Part shown: in pieces, positions 22,771-34,159 of the stretch
How the letters are laid out: the number at the start of each line of letters is the position of its first letter
Position numbering within the stretch: position 1 is the first letter of the stretch
DNA from: Peromyscus leucopus
Taxonomy: Eukaryota; Chordata; Mammalia; Rodentia; Cricetidae
DNA length: 64,000 nucleotides
Direction of reading: 5' to 3'
Assembly (NCBI RefSeq): GCF_004664715.2
Contig: NC_051065.1
Coordinates: forward strand, 150,866,826 to 150,930,825
Program-made: the position numbers and the translations under genes
Notes under the pieces: model-generated
Told to the model about the DNA's origin: nothing
The model's database searches: none
The model's input: the letters and a program-made list of their open reading frames with translations, nothing else

Positions 22771-22911
22771 GAACGGACAATTGAACGCTTGAAGGAGCAA
22801 CGGGACAGAGATGAGCGTGAGAAGCAGGAGGAGATTGATACCTACAAAAAAGATCTTAGAGACTTGAAAGAGAAAGTCAGCCTGCTGCAAGGAGACCTCT
22901 CGGAGAAGGAG
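22771..22911 (+). CDS. ERC1: ERC1 internal coding exon (141 nt, 47 codons, phase 0-0)
   Basis: The exon encodes ERTIERLKEQRDRDE through LLQGDLSEKE, a highly charged coiled-coil stretch. The acceptor is TTCTTTTTAG. The donor is GAG|GTCAGG, with a pyrimidine at +3, weaker than consensus. The sequence has TYKKDLRDLKEK where I remember human as NYKKDLKDLKEK, an ordinary level of species divergence. Only 1.0 kb separates it from the next exon, the shortest intron in the window. Confidence 0.97.
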
Positions 22912-23916
22912 GTCAGGGTTACCAGACATACTCGGTTTGCTTAGTCATTATAGTGTATGCATCTGCTGCTGTCTGCACAATGCAGGAAAGGTTCTCTGAA
23001 TGTTCTGTGACAAGCTTTCTAGATGCTCAGGAAGCTGGGAGGGCTACAGTAGATTGCTTATCACTCCCTAATCCTTTACTACTTTGTTCTCTGTTCTAAG
23101 ACTTGGTTTCTTTTGTGATACCGATACTTTGCAGATGCTAGAGTACCTGCAGCCTAGTTATATATGGAGAAACACTGCTAATAGTTAGAAAAGTGACACA
23201 CAAAAGGAAGAAATCCAATTATAGCCACTGTTAGAAACATAGTTACCTGTAACTTAGGTGACTTCATGAATCTTGATCTTAATTTTGAATAATCCTGTTA
23301 GTATAACTTAAATAGCTAAAATGTTGACTGCTGTGATGAGTAATCCTGTAGGTTTGTCTAATGTCTTTAAGAGAATTTATACAAGTAAGTTTCTACAAGA
23401 ATTTCCTGCTAAAAAAGGGGAGAAATCCACATTCAAGTTAGTGTAGTTACTAAGTTTGGCTACTTATGTTCTCAAAGCTCAGTCTCCGTTTATTTCGTGA
23501 GAGTAAGTATATTAGGTTAGAACTCCTGTTCTGTTTTGAGACAAGGCCTCCTCTATCTCAGACTGGCCTTCAACTTCCGCTCCTCCTGCCTTCACCTCCG
23601 AGTGCTGGAATTACAAGTGTGTTCTGTGCCTGGTCTATGTGGTCCTGGAAATTGAACTAGGACTTGATTCATGTAAGGCAAGCTTTTTACCTGAGCTGCA
23701 TCCCAAGCATTTTTTAGGACTCTCTATGTCACTGTTCATTAAGTCCTGAGGATCAGCATTATTTTGATTGATGTCTGGAAACTAAAGCTAATCCTGTTTT
23801 ATAGTTCATAGATGTTCTTGAAATGGAAACTTGTAGACACTATGAATAAACATTTAAACAGTTAAATCTACATTTTATTTCACAGTATTTATCTCAACAT
23901 GTCTTGCTGCTTTTAG
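22912..23916 (+). other. ERC1 intron (1.0 kb)
   Basis: GTCAGG to TTTTAG. Apart from a degraded B1-like patch (about 23528-23640, minus) I see only AT-rich intronic sequence. Confidence 0.85.
23528..23640 (-). mobile_element. Old B1-like SINE remnant
   Basis: TTGAGACAAGGCCTCCTCTA, CAGACTGGCCTTCAACTTCC and GAGTGCTGGAATTACAAGTG. Confidence 0.6.
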
Positions 23917-24057
23917 GCTTCTCTACTGGATCTCAAAGAGCATGCTTCTTCCCTGGCTTCCTCAGGACTGAAAAAGGACTCACGCCTCAAGACCCTAGAA
24001 ATTGCTCTTGAGCAGAAGAAGGAAGAGTGCCTGAAAATGGAGTCCCAGCTGAAGAAG
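23917..24057 (+). CDS. ERC1: ERC1 internal coding exon (141 nt, 47 codons, phase 0-0)
   Basis: The exon encodes ASLLDLKEHASSLAS through LKMESQLKK, including the small SSLASSGLKKD break in the coiled coil that is typical of ERC proteins. The acceptor is CTGCTTTTAG. The donor is AAG|GTTGAA, a clearly sub-optimal GT site. The exon end is set by homology, because ERC1 continues AHEATLEA, found exactly at the next exon. Reading through the donor would give VEEKVPVLTSLYIRTQ and then a stop. A CCCT-rich simple repeat lies about 70 bases downstream. Confidence 0.95.
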
Positions 24058-24124
24058 GTTGAAGAGAAAGTTCCCGTTCTTACTTCTCTTTACATACGAA
24101 CACAGTAGATAGCACTGAGTCTGT

Positions 24125-24190
24125 CCATCTTCCCTCCCTCCCTCCCTCCCTACCTCCCTCCCTCCCTCCCTTCCTCCCTCTCTTCCTTCC
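24125..24190. repeat. (CCCT)n-rich repeat
   Basis: Imperfect CCCT/CCTT units about 70 bases after the ERC1 exon ending at 24057. Confidence 0.95.
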
Positions 24191-24893
24191 TTCTTTCTGC
24201 TAAGGAGTTCAGTGATCATACAGATGTTATAGTTCTTTTCTTTGCTTTCTTTCTTTTCTTTTCTTTTTTTTCTTTTTTACTGTTTAGATGTACGTTTGGT
24301 CTTGTAGCTGTGACCAAACACCTAAGATATACAACATTAAAGTAGGAAATGTTCCTTTGGATTTACAGTTTGAGCGGTTACAGATCATGGTGGGATGATC
24401 TCATTGCTTTCAGTCTTGAGTGCGATAGAGCATCTTGGTCCCCGAAAAGCAGATAGGAGTGAGGACAAAGTGTTCCTTTCAGGTCGAGTGCCTGGTGACC
24501 CACTTCCTCTACTGAGACCTTGAGTCAACCTCTCAGCAATGTAGTCACGTTATGGTTCTATGATTAACCCTCAGATTAGGTCAGAGCCCTTCTGATTTAC
24601 CCACTCACTTCTCAGTTCTCCCAGTTCTGAACATCGCATGCACAAACCATGCCTTCAGCACATGTGCGTTTGAGAGGAGGAAGACTTTCATCTCTGAGAG
24701 ACAGCTTCTAAAAGGTTCCTGCAGACTGCTCTTTGCTTATTCAGGACTGCTTCTCTTTCCTTTTGTTTCAACCATGCTGTAGCTTCTAATCACCCCAGTT
24801 TAGTCTAGAATTTTGCTAGTGTATTAACATACTGGCCTTTCACTAGAATCTTTGAAGTCTGTGTTTAGTCTGTGTATATATGTTTTTTTTTTG

Positions 24894-24896
<3 letters not shown>

Positions 24897-24946
<50 letters not shown>

Positions 24947-24957
24947 TTTGTGTGTGT
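24897..24957. repeat. (TG)n microsatellite
   Basis: TG run with one TTTGTTTG interruption, joined to a B1. Confidence 0.96.
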
Positions 24958-25102
24958 GTTTTGAGATAGGGTTTCTCTGTGTAGTTTTGGTGCCTATCCT
25001 GGATCTCACTCTGTAGACCAGGCTGGCCTTGAACTCACAGAGATCCACCTGCCTCTGCCTCCCGAGTGCTGGGATTAAAGGTGTGCGCCACCACTGGCCG
25101 GT
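24958..25102 (-). mobile_element. B1 SINE adjoining a GT microsatellite
   Basis: TTTTGAGATAGGGTTTCTC to GCCACCACTGGCCGG. The A-tail side has become or abuts the GT array at 24897-24957. Confidence 0.88.
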
Positions 25103-25261
25103 TTGTCGTGTATTTTCTTTCTGGTTATTTTGACAATTTCTTAATAGATATCGTACATACTGATTATTATCACCCACCTTCTCCTTTCCATCCCTTTTAC
25201 CCACCTGAGTCCCTTTCTCACATGCACTTTTTTTTTTAACACACTGAGTTTAAAGCCCATG

Positions 25262-25540
25262 TCTCAGTTTACTTTCCATTTATGTGATAAACACCTTGAC
25301 CATAAGCAACATGAGGAGGAAAGGGTTTATTTCCTATAGCTTACGGTCCATCATGAAGGGAAATGAGGGTACGAGCTAAGGCAGGAACAGAGCAAGAGGC
25401 CATGGAAGGGTGCTTCACCTCCTGGCTGACTATTCAACCAAGGATCATCTGCCCAGCAGTGACATTGCCCACATTGCTAAGTCCTGCCACATCAGTAGTT
25501 AGTTAAGAAAATACCCCGCAGACTACAGGCAGTCTTATGG
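25262..25540 (-). mobile_element. Rodent interspersed repeat, second family
   Basis: TTATGTGATAAACACCTTGA, AAAGGGTTTATTTCCTATAG and TATGGAGGCAATTTGTCAAT are in the reverse orientation of the element at 45785-46190. Diverged pieces of related type appear at about 24285-24480, 29070-29270 and 42511-42690. Confidence 0.6.
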
Positions 25541-26857
25541 AGGCAATTTGTCAATTGAGATTCCTTCTTCCATGATGATTCTAACATGTCAGGTTGAAAA
25601 AAAACAAATCAGCACAGTGGGCTGTGTCACAATGGTTTGGTATTCATTGGAACTTCTTGAACTCATCAGTGCCTACTACAATGTTTGCCACTCACCATTT
25701 GTAGATCATAGTTCAGCAGGACAGGGTAGGGCCATGTAGGCCCCTCCACAATCTATGATTGACTTGACAGCAGGCCAATCTCATAGAGGCCCACTGCTGA
25801 CAGCCATTGCTATGTGAGATCATGATTGCATTAACTATATCATGCTCACAATATAGCATTTTATAGTTGTTTTCCTGTGTCTCAGCCCTTGCACTCTTCC
25901 CACTTTCTCTTCTGTAATATTCCCTAAGCCTGAGATGGGGTAGTGTGAGTGATTTGTTGAGGACTGAGCACTCAACCATCACCTTTTCCTAGTATCTGGA
26001 GCAACCATGAGTCTTGCATTTTGCCCCCTTTCATTCCAAAGAGAAGTTTCTCTGATTAAGAAAGAAATTTCAAAGCCATCCTGGTATACAAAGTTTTAGG
26101 ATAGCCAGAACTGTTACACATAGCAACCATGTGTCTAAAAACAAACAAACAACAAAGAACAAAAGACAGAGAGTAGTATTTCTATGTGGGTGTAATTAGA
26201 GGTATTTAGAAGGCAGCTTGGCACTATGTTAACTTAGCCAAACAACAGTGTTAAGTTACTCCTTGGGTCTAAGACCTTCTTAGCTCTGGGTTCTTTACCT
26301 GTGTTAATAGCATCAGGCATGAAATACTTGTCATGGAGTGGGCCTCAAAACTAATCAGAGTGCCACTATTGCACCAGGGTTACACACTGCCTGGCAAATG
26401 GGTATTGTAATCCATAGGGTTCTCAGCTGGATAAGACCGTTGATGCCTTTTATTCCTCAGTAGCCTGTAGTGCACTCTCTGTACTATGAAAGCTGGCTAC
26501 CAGAGAGGACACTTCCAGCTCAGTCCCAGTTTGATTTCTTTGTATTCATTTTACTTCTTTCTTTTGTCTTATTACTGTGTCTAAGACAAAGTACTATGTT
26601 GAATTGTAATACAGTGTCTTATTCCTGATTTTAATGAGAATGCTGTGAATTTTTCTCCATGTAGGGTTATGTTGTTTACATTTGTCATATATAGCTCTTA
26701 CTATGTTGAAATAGGTATTTCCCATGCCTAGTCTATCAAGAAAGAGTTTTTAGCATGAAGGGATGCTGGATCAGAAAACTGTTCTGTATCTATTGAGATG
26801 ATTTCTCTTCTGTTTAAAGTTTTTTTTGTTTGTTGATTTGCTTTTGTTGTTTTATTT

Positions 26858-27165
26858 ATTGAGACAGGGAGGGTCTCTATATCCTTTTTGGCTAGTAACT
26901 TGTTTCTGTACCTGTACCTCTGCCCTCAGAGTGTTGGGATTACAGATTTGTGCCTCCATGCCTGAGGTTTACATCTTGAATTAAATATTCTACTCTATTT
27001 GCAAAGTTAACTAATTAATTCATTTATTTTGAGGCGTGTTTCCACTATGTAGCCTTCACTGTCCTGCAGTTTGCTCTGTAGATTAAGCTGGATTGGAACT
27101 CAAAAACTTCCATCTACCTCTGCCTCTCCAGTACTAGGATATATGTTACCATGCTCAGCTGTAGA
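26858..27165 (-). mobile_element. Two old B1-like remnants in a row
   Basis: First at 26858-26970 (ATTGAGACAGGGAGGGTCTC, TGTTGGGATTACAGATTTG). Second at about 27030-27165 (GTTTGCTCTGTAGATTAAGC, CTCTGCCTCTCCAGTACTAG). Confidence 0.6.
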
Positions 27166-27489
27166 ATTGTTTTAAATAAATGTTTGTAATAATTAAATAT
27201 CCTCAAAATTCCATTTTAAAGTATAAATGAACCAAGAAGAGTTTAGATATCAATGTCTCTGGTATAAAATTTGTTATGATGTTAAGAGAGGGTTCATAAT
27301 ATTTTTTACTTTTTATCCCCTTGTAACATATTGATCTTATCCTTAATGGTTATTTATTCTGGATCATCATTGGCCCCTGAGTTATGTTTAACCTTGAACT
27401 CCTCTTTCCCAGTCATTCTTCTTTTCCCACCATTCACTCCTGTGGACTGATCTATTTTACTCTAAAAATATTTTTTAAAGGTTTATTAT

Positions 27490-27682
27490 TAGGGCTGAAG
27501 AAATAGCTCAGCGGTTAAGAGCATGTATTGCTTTTTTGGCAGACCCAGGTTTGATTCCCAACACCCACATCAGGCAACTCTCAGCTACCTGTAATTCCAG
27601 TTCCAGTTTCAATGCCTCTGGCCTCCATGGGCACCTACATTCACAAGCACTAACATATACACATGATTAGAAACTTTTTAAA
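27490..27682 (+). mobile_element. B3-type SINE
   Basis: AGGGCTGAAGAAATAGCTCA, GCGGTTAAGAGCATG and CCCAACACCCACATCAGGCA; box A and box B regions are recognisable. Confidence 0.75.
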
Positions 27683-27699
27683 AAGATTTATTATTATTT

Positions 27700-27825
27700 T
27701 TAATGTGTATATTTGTGTGTCAGAGTATGTGAATGTGGGTGCTTATAAAGGCCAAAAGATGGGTATTGGATTCCCTGGAAGAGCAGCAAGAGCTCTTAAC
27801 TGCTGAGTTATCTTACATGCCTCAT
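27700..27825 (-). mobile_element. B3-type SINE fragment
   Basis: AGAGCAGCAAGAGCTCTTAA and CTGCTGAGTTATCTTACATG. Confidence 0.65.
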
Positions 27826-29337
27826 GCCTGTTTTTAAATCAAATAGAAATTCTTTTGAGTACATTATACAAATTCATTTGTTAAGCGATTTTCTGTCCTG
27901 TCAATTAACAGAGTGGGCACTGAGAATGTGGTGGTAGACAATATAGAACTGTCCATTGTCTTCAGAGAATTAATAGTCTCTGGTAGAGAAAATAGACACA
28001 CAGCCAGCAAAGCCTAGTAAATCACAGGGTCTAGGGTATAGAGGACCCCTCCATGGAAGTGACATTTAACTAACTGGTGACCTCAAAGTTAGGATACTCT
28101 AGCATGTATGAACCTCAGGCCACTGATATTTATACTTTCATATTTATAGCATAAATAATAGCTATATAATCAAATGTAACTAGATTTCTCTTAGTGGCAT
28201 TGATTAGAAGCTGTTGTTGATACTTGTTTAATTGCCTTTTGTTGCCCCTCCCCCAAGCCTCTTTCTGTTTCCTATTTCCTGTTATCTTTTTGTATGTGGA
28301 TGGCAGGGATGTCTTTATTCATCCTGCTGTTGTTTGCACCTTCGGTTTCTCTTTCTTTTTTTTTCTTGACTTACACATATGGTGAACGTTCTGTGCAATG
28401 CCTCTTGTCCTCCTTGCTGTTAGACACACTGTTTCACAAGAATCAGTGTAGCTTTCTCCTGTCCATGAGAGACTGATCCACACAGGAATTTCCCTCCTCC
28501 TTAACTACAGAATTGACAAAAGAATGTGAAACAAACCAATTTCAGACAGTTGAAGAACAGTTGTCCTTGTTTATTTCCCAAACTTACATAGTTGTTTCTC
28601 AAGTCACTTACAGGTTAAGGCAGTAACTTTGGAGGAGAGTAACTTTTTCCCCCAACTGGGAATGGAATCTTAAACAAATGAACTTAGTTATGTATTCACT
28701 CTCAAAAATGTAGATAATACTTTCATGAAAGATTTAACTTAATTTATACACTTTTCCTTTACTTAGGCAACTTTGTGTCACATTTTCCTAAAATACTTTC
28801 TGAAGAATTTATCTTCTTCTGTAATAAGATTTATTTTTCTGCTTATTGAATAAGAAAAAATACAATGTTCTTAGTCTTTATCTTCTCATTAAGTACATTC
28901 ATTATATACATGTGGCTTTAGAAGTTTGGGAGAAGGAATATTTTGGTTTGCTGCAAGCCATTTGAAACTTGGTCCTCAGCTGGGGGTACTGTCTTAGCAG
29001 TTACAGAACCTTTTAGAAGTGAGGTCTGGATAACAGACAGAAAGAGGTCACTAAAGCCCTTAGGTTAAGGTTTTGGCCGGGTTAGACTTGTCACTGAACT
29101 CTCGGCTTCCATCTGTCCCCAGCATGTCACCGATCATGCTCTGTACTTCCAGCTCCCACCACCATGAATGGAGCCCCGACAGCTATTACTTCTCCATGAT
29201 AGATTTTACCTTTAAAGCACGAGCCAAAACAATCCTCTCTTCCCTTCAGTTTCTTTTTTCAGGTATTCTGTTTAAAAGAACAAGAAAATTAATATGATGA
29301 CTAATTTGAAAATTAATTTTTTATTATTTTATTTTTA

Positions 29338-29491
29338 TTTTTTTGGATTTTTTGATAGGGTTTCTCTGTGTAGTTTTGGAGCCTGTCCTGGATCTTGTTC
29401 TGTAGACCAGGCTGGCCTCAAACTCACAGAGATCCACCTGCCTCTGCCTCCTTAGTGCTGGGATTAAAGGCGTGCACCTCTGCCACCCGGC
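29338..29491 (-). mobile_element. B1 SINE
   Basis: T-rich tail, GATAGGGTTTCTCTGTGTAG to CTCTGCCACCCGGC. Confidence 0.88.
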
Positions 29492-29507
29492 AAAAATTAA
29501 TTTTTTT

Positions 29508-29603
29508 TGTCTTTTTTTTTTTTTTTTTTTTTTTTTCAGAGCTGAGGACCGAACCCAGGGCCTTGCGCAGCGCTCTACCACTGAGCTAAATCCCCAACCC
29601 CCC
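29508..29603 (-). mobile_element. ID SINE (BC1-type), near intact, with 13-bp target duplication
   Basis: On the minus strand GGGTTGGGGATTTAGCTCAG, GTGGTAGAGCGC and AAGGCCCTGGGTTCGGTCCT follow the ID/BC1 consensus with box A and box B recognisable, ending in a long A-rich tail. AAAATTAATTTTT lies at 29493-29505 and 29604-29616. Confidence 0.9.
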
Positions 29604-29847
29604 AAAATTAATTTTTAATTATTGAATTTGCAGTATACTTTAAAATATACTGACTTTTATTAGCTGCCTTTTACAACAGAAACCTGAATAAATATGCCTT
29701 TTCTTAGGTCTTAGAGTGGGTCTTGCTTTTAACTTCATTTGTCAGTCCCAGGTTATCTTGTAAAATTCCGAACTTTTGCTTTAGCAAAATATACTTGAGA
29801 GTAGCTATTCTTTCTCTCTCTATCTCTGTCTTTCTTTCTTTGTTGTT

Positions 29848-29944
29848 TTCAAGGCAGGGTTTCACTATGTAGACCGGGCTGACTTTGAACTCAGAGATCC
29901 CACCTGCCTCTCTCTGCCTCCCAAGTACTGAGATTATGCCCAGC
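29848..29944 (-). mobile_element. B1-like SINE remnant
   Basis: AAGGCAGGGTTTCACTATGT and TTTGAACTCAGAGATCCCAC. Confidence 0.7.
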
Positions 29945-30451
29945 AGAAAGTAGCTATTTTCTTAACCCAGCTCCATTTGCACAGCATCCAGTTGTATCTG
30001 TATGATTCTAAATGCCATAGGCTATGTGATTCATACATTTGGTAAAGCCACATATAGAAGGAAATTCAGTTAGGAACTAAGTCTAGTCTCAGCATTGATG
30101 GAAGAGGAGAAAGATCAGAATTTATAGCCTTCCAGTGCCATCTTCATTAATTTCACTCAATTCTGAGGCATCAATTGGGTTATGATGAGTTTTGGCCTCA
30201 TAATAAGTATTCCAAGATAAAATAGTTTTTAAAAGAAATCCATTTGTCAACTAAAATAATTCCTTTCCACTAATCTTTTCCCTTTGTAATCCTTAAGCAG
30301 AGAAAGGCCATTAGAAATTGAAGATTAGCCATTTAAATAGTTGATAACACTCTATTTACATTGTAATATAAGTAGTTCTTCAGGTATGGTTTGCTCATTG
30401 GCCCTGTATTGGCTAGATTTTGAAAATGAGACATTGAATTTTTTTTTGTAG

Positions 30452-30645
30452 GCACATGAAGCAACATTGGAAGCTAGGGCCAGTCCAGAGATGAGTGACC
30501 GAGTACAGCACTTGGAGAGAGAGATTGCCAGGTACAAAGATGAATCCAGCAAGGCCCAGACAGAAGTTGACCGCCTCTTGGAAATCTTGAAAGAGGTGGA
30601 AAATGAGAAGAATGACAAAGATAAGAAGATAGCTGAATTGGAAAG
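30452..30645 (+). CDS. ERC1: ERC1 internal coding exon (194 nt, phase 0-2)
   Basis: The exon encodes AHEATLEARASPEMSD through KNDKDKKIAELE plus the first two bases (AG) of a split codon. The acceptor is a T-rich tract ending TTGTAG, and the donor is AAAG|GTAAGA, a strong site. The split codon completes in two ways: to Ser through the 12-nt microexon at 43908, or to Arg if that exon is skipped and splicing goes directly to 58826. Both keep the frame. The 28-kb interval to 58826 holds the microexon and the antisense connexin-like ORF. Confidence 0.97.
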
Positions 30646-31699
30646 GTAAGAGAAGGGAACCTGAGTGGAAATCCCTGTGGCAGAAAATTAAAGCATGTTT
30701 TTACAACTTTGATGAAATGGTGTTTTCAATATTATCTACCTCTGAATTAGGTTCTTCATTGCCTTTTACTACTCCATTATTTACTTATTTTTTTTAAGTC
30801 AGTGTAAATGTTTTGTTACACTCCCTAAAAGATGACATGAAATGGGGATACAGTGAGAAACTATTACTTGAACATCACTGACAAGAGAAAATGTTTACTG
30901 ATTAAGGGCTATTTCTCCTAGCTATTCAAGAGAGTGCAAAGAGATCCTAGGTTTTATCATTGCTCAGTATGAGTGAATGATCCTAAGTATAAGAAGTTGA
31001 TATCTTGCCCTAGAGCTCTGCTGCTGAACTGATGCTCTTTTGGGCTGTGGATTTTTAGAATGCATAATTTAGAGTGCTGGAAAGCAAATGATTATAGCAA
31101 TTCGCTTGTCAAAATTAGGAGGGACATTACGGTGATAATGCAAGAGACTCAGGTGATTCTTAATCAGGTTCGAATTTTGAAATCTTCACAGTGGGCTGCA
31201 TTTGAACAGATCCTGCCAGATAGATAGCTGTCCTGGGATATGTTTTGTCTTTTTGTACTGAAGATGAAGTATATAGTCTGTTATTACCCTCTCCACTTAC
31301 ATGGTCTATTTAAAATAATCTCACACATACAAATACCTTTTCCTGTATAACTTCATAGTCAACATATTCTTCTGGATACCCACAAAGATTGACAGTGACT
31401 GCATGAAGTCACTAATTCACATAGATCTTTAGAAACTTGTTTTAGGAATAATTTATTTTTCATTTTCTTCAAAACTAGGAATTATCAGACATCATCTTTA
31501 AATTGTTTGTTAGGATTTAAATTTTGGGAGTTAGTAATAGACTTGATATTTTCCTTTCAAACTACTATTTCTCCTATTCTATATCCATAGACTTTGATTC
31601 CTTCAGTGAACCAAAAATGTAAATAATAGGATCTCATTCTTGCCTGTACATCTCTTTAGTTTGATATTAACTCTCTGTATATTCTATAGTTCTTGATTA

Positions 31700-31905
31700 T
31701 TTTTATGTGTATGAGTTTTTTGTCTACATGTATGTGTCTGCACCACATGCATGCCTGGTTCCCTTGGAGCTTAGAAGAGGTCAATGGATCCCCTGAAACT
31801 GGAGTTACAAATGATTTTGAGCCATCATGTGGATGCCGGGAGTCTATCCTGGGTCTCTGGAAGAGCAGCCATTGTCTTTAACCACTAAGCCATCGCTCCA
31901 GCCCC
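31700..31905 (-). mobile_element. B3-type SINE
   Basis: CTGAAACTGGAGTTACAAAT, AGAGCAGCCATTGTCTTTAA and CTAAGCCATCGCTCCAGCCC. Confidence 0.75.
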
Positions 31906-32694
31906 TTTGATAAAGTTCTTTAAATCTAGATTTTAAAATTACTAGAGCTTCCAAGAATATAGATTGTGCACATTTTCGTTCATCTTGATCTTTGAACATC
32001 TCCCTTTCCACAGCATGTTTGTGTGCACACACTTACTTCTATTCTTACGTAGATGAGTTCATCATTGAGGGAAGCCAGGGCAGATATTCAAGCAGGAACT
32101 TGGAGACAGAAACCAAAGCAGAGCTCATGGAGGAACACTGCATACAGGCTTGCTCTCAGGTGACTCACCCAGTTTCCATCCTTACACAATCCAGGACCAC
32201 CTGCATGGGGGTGGCACTGATCCAAAGTGTGCCGAATTCTCCAATCATTAATCATACAAGTGCCCCACAGACATGTCTACATGCAAACAGGGTGGAGGTA
32301 ATTCTTCAGGCGAGGTTCCCTCTTTCCAGATAACTCGAGTTTGTGTCACATTTGGAAAAAGACAACCAGCATACCTCAGGAAGCAGTGACCTTCCTGTCT
32401 CTGTCTCCACAGTGCTAGAGTTATAGGTACACATACAGCTACACCTGATTTTTTTCCCTTCTGGGGATTAACCTCATACTTATCCACTCTTAGCCACTGA
32501 GCCATCCCCTTGGCTCCTATACAAGTAATTAAAACAGTACTGATATTACTTATTATGCAAAAGTGATTCAATAGAGACAAGCCCCAATTACAGGATGGCC
32601 ACATATTACTTATACTTCTAGCCATTTCAATTCCAATTTTTCTTTGGTTTATTGTTTTCTTTGTTGGTTAGTTATTTGTAGTTTTGTTTGTTTG

Positions 32695-32805
32695 TTTATG
32701 GGTCTTTTGAGACTATGTTCTCTATGTAGCCCAGACTGGCCTAGAACTCTCATTGCTCTTGCCTCAGCCAATACTAGGTTTTTTTGGTTGTGAGCCCAGC
32801 CTTTA
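32695..32805 (-). mobile_element. Old B1-like SINE remnant
   Basis: GTAGCCCAGACTGGCCTAGA and TTGCCTCAGCCAATACTAGG. Confidence 0.5.
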
Positions 32806-32918
32806 ACGGCTCTGAAGAAGATGCCTCTGACTTGATTCTGCGGCTAGGCAGCTTGTGAGTTTTGGGATACATTTTGGCCTCTTTTCCCATTGATATTTAC
32901 TGCCTTTTCCCTCTAGTA

Positions 32919-33110
32919 TAGTGGTTCTCAACCTGTGGATCATGGCCCTTTTGGGCATCCCATATCAGAATCAGATATTTACATTACAGTTCATATCAGT
33001 AGTAAAATTACAGCAATGAAGTAGCAATGAAATAATGGTGTGGTTGGGGGTCAGCACACCTGAGGAACTGTATTGAAGAGTCACAGCATTAGGAAGGTTG
33101 AGACCCACGG
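32919..33110 (+). mobile_element. Short non-autonomous hAT-like DNA element
   Basis: It starts TAGTGGTTCTCAACCT and ends AGGTTGAGACCCACGG, an imperfect terminal inverted repeat of about 16 bp of the CAGTGGTTCTCAA type. Flanks CTCTAGTA and CTCTAAAG share five of eight bases, compatible with an old 8-bp duplication. It resembles the URR1-type rodent repeats, a name given from memory. Confidence 0.7.
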
Positions 33111-34159
33111 CTCTAAAGTTTGCTTCTACAGATTATCAACATTATCTGTGCTCCAGTACTTGACCCACATTAAGACCAGTATGCTGAGTGAATGTGTTCA
33201 TCATTGTGAGAAAATGACCACAAGGCATCTTTGTAGGTATTACAGAAGATTGTTATGGACATAATAACATACCCTCCTTCAAACCCATGGGTGAAATTGT
33301 CTCTGTCTTTTCACCAGCTCACACCCAATGTCTCTCCTGGCCATTCTCTTGCTCCTACTCCTTCCCTACTCCTACCACTCGTGGTCTCCTGAAGTTCTAG
33401 CACCGAGTCCACTCTCCAGGTCTGCCCCTTTAAGGTCTGTGAAAGCAGTGTCACCCTGTAGAGCCAGCCTTGTCTGTACTGGCATGTGACTTGAAAGCTG
33501 ATGAGAAGTCTTGTCCGACATGCTGTGTTCACTCTGCACCTCGGTGCTTTTCCCAGATGGTCACTTTCAGGTTATGTATAACTTATTTGGATTTAGCTTC
33601 CTGGGTCTTTTGTCTCTGACTAGAGAGCAAGAATATACAACTGTGACCTTAAAAGGGTGTCCTACATCCTGGTATAGTGCCCCCACTTTTTCCCCTTGCT
33701 CCTCTCTTCAGTAGAATTCACAGTAAAAACAAGCTCTGCTTCTCAGCCGCACAGCAAATGGCTCCAGGAGGGTGCACGTTAGGGCCCTGGGAGACCTAAG
33801 TTTAAAATTGACCTCCCTTGCTGACTGCAGGTGGTCTTTACTAGCTGCCTATCTTCCTAGGCGTCAGAGAAAAGTGAGGATGTCATCTTCTAGGTGACAG
33901 TGTGAAGGAAATGAGTTATTGTGTACTAATGCCTGGTAGTCAATTGTTAGGCATGGTTTGGTTTGGTTTTACTTCTAGAATTAGATTATCCCAGCCGGGC
34001 CTTAGAACAGAAAAGGGAGAACAGCAAACTTTTACTGTTTTCAAATCAAAATCGAAAGAAGGTTAGCCAGAGCAGGCTCTGCCCCAAACAAAATGTGGAG
34101 AAACCCAAACTACCTGGTCTGGGGTAGAAAAGACTTTAAAGTGTTGTTTCTCGTAAATG

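Larger units (their letters stand above)
24058..30451 (+). other. ERC1 intron (6.4 kb)
   Basis: GTTGAA to TTTGTAG. It holds simple repeats (24125-24190, 24897-24957), B1 and ID SINEs, B3-type SINEs at 27490-27825, and diverged rodent repeats (24285-24700, 25262-25540, about 29070-29270). 25550-26840, 27180-27480, 27830-29060, 29620-29845 and 29945-30440 show nothing recognisable. Confidence 0.85.

Noticed and set aside
24824..25204. 126-codon minus-strand ORF
   Set aside because: A B1 plus a TG array read through; no host protein similarity seen.
32919..33110. Possible small RNA gene
   Set aside because: Terminal inverted repeats and flanks fit a short hAT-like transposon better.
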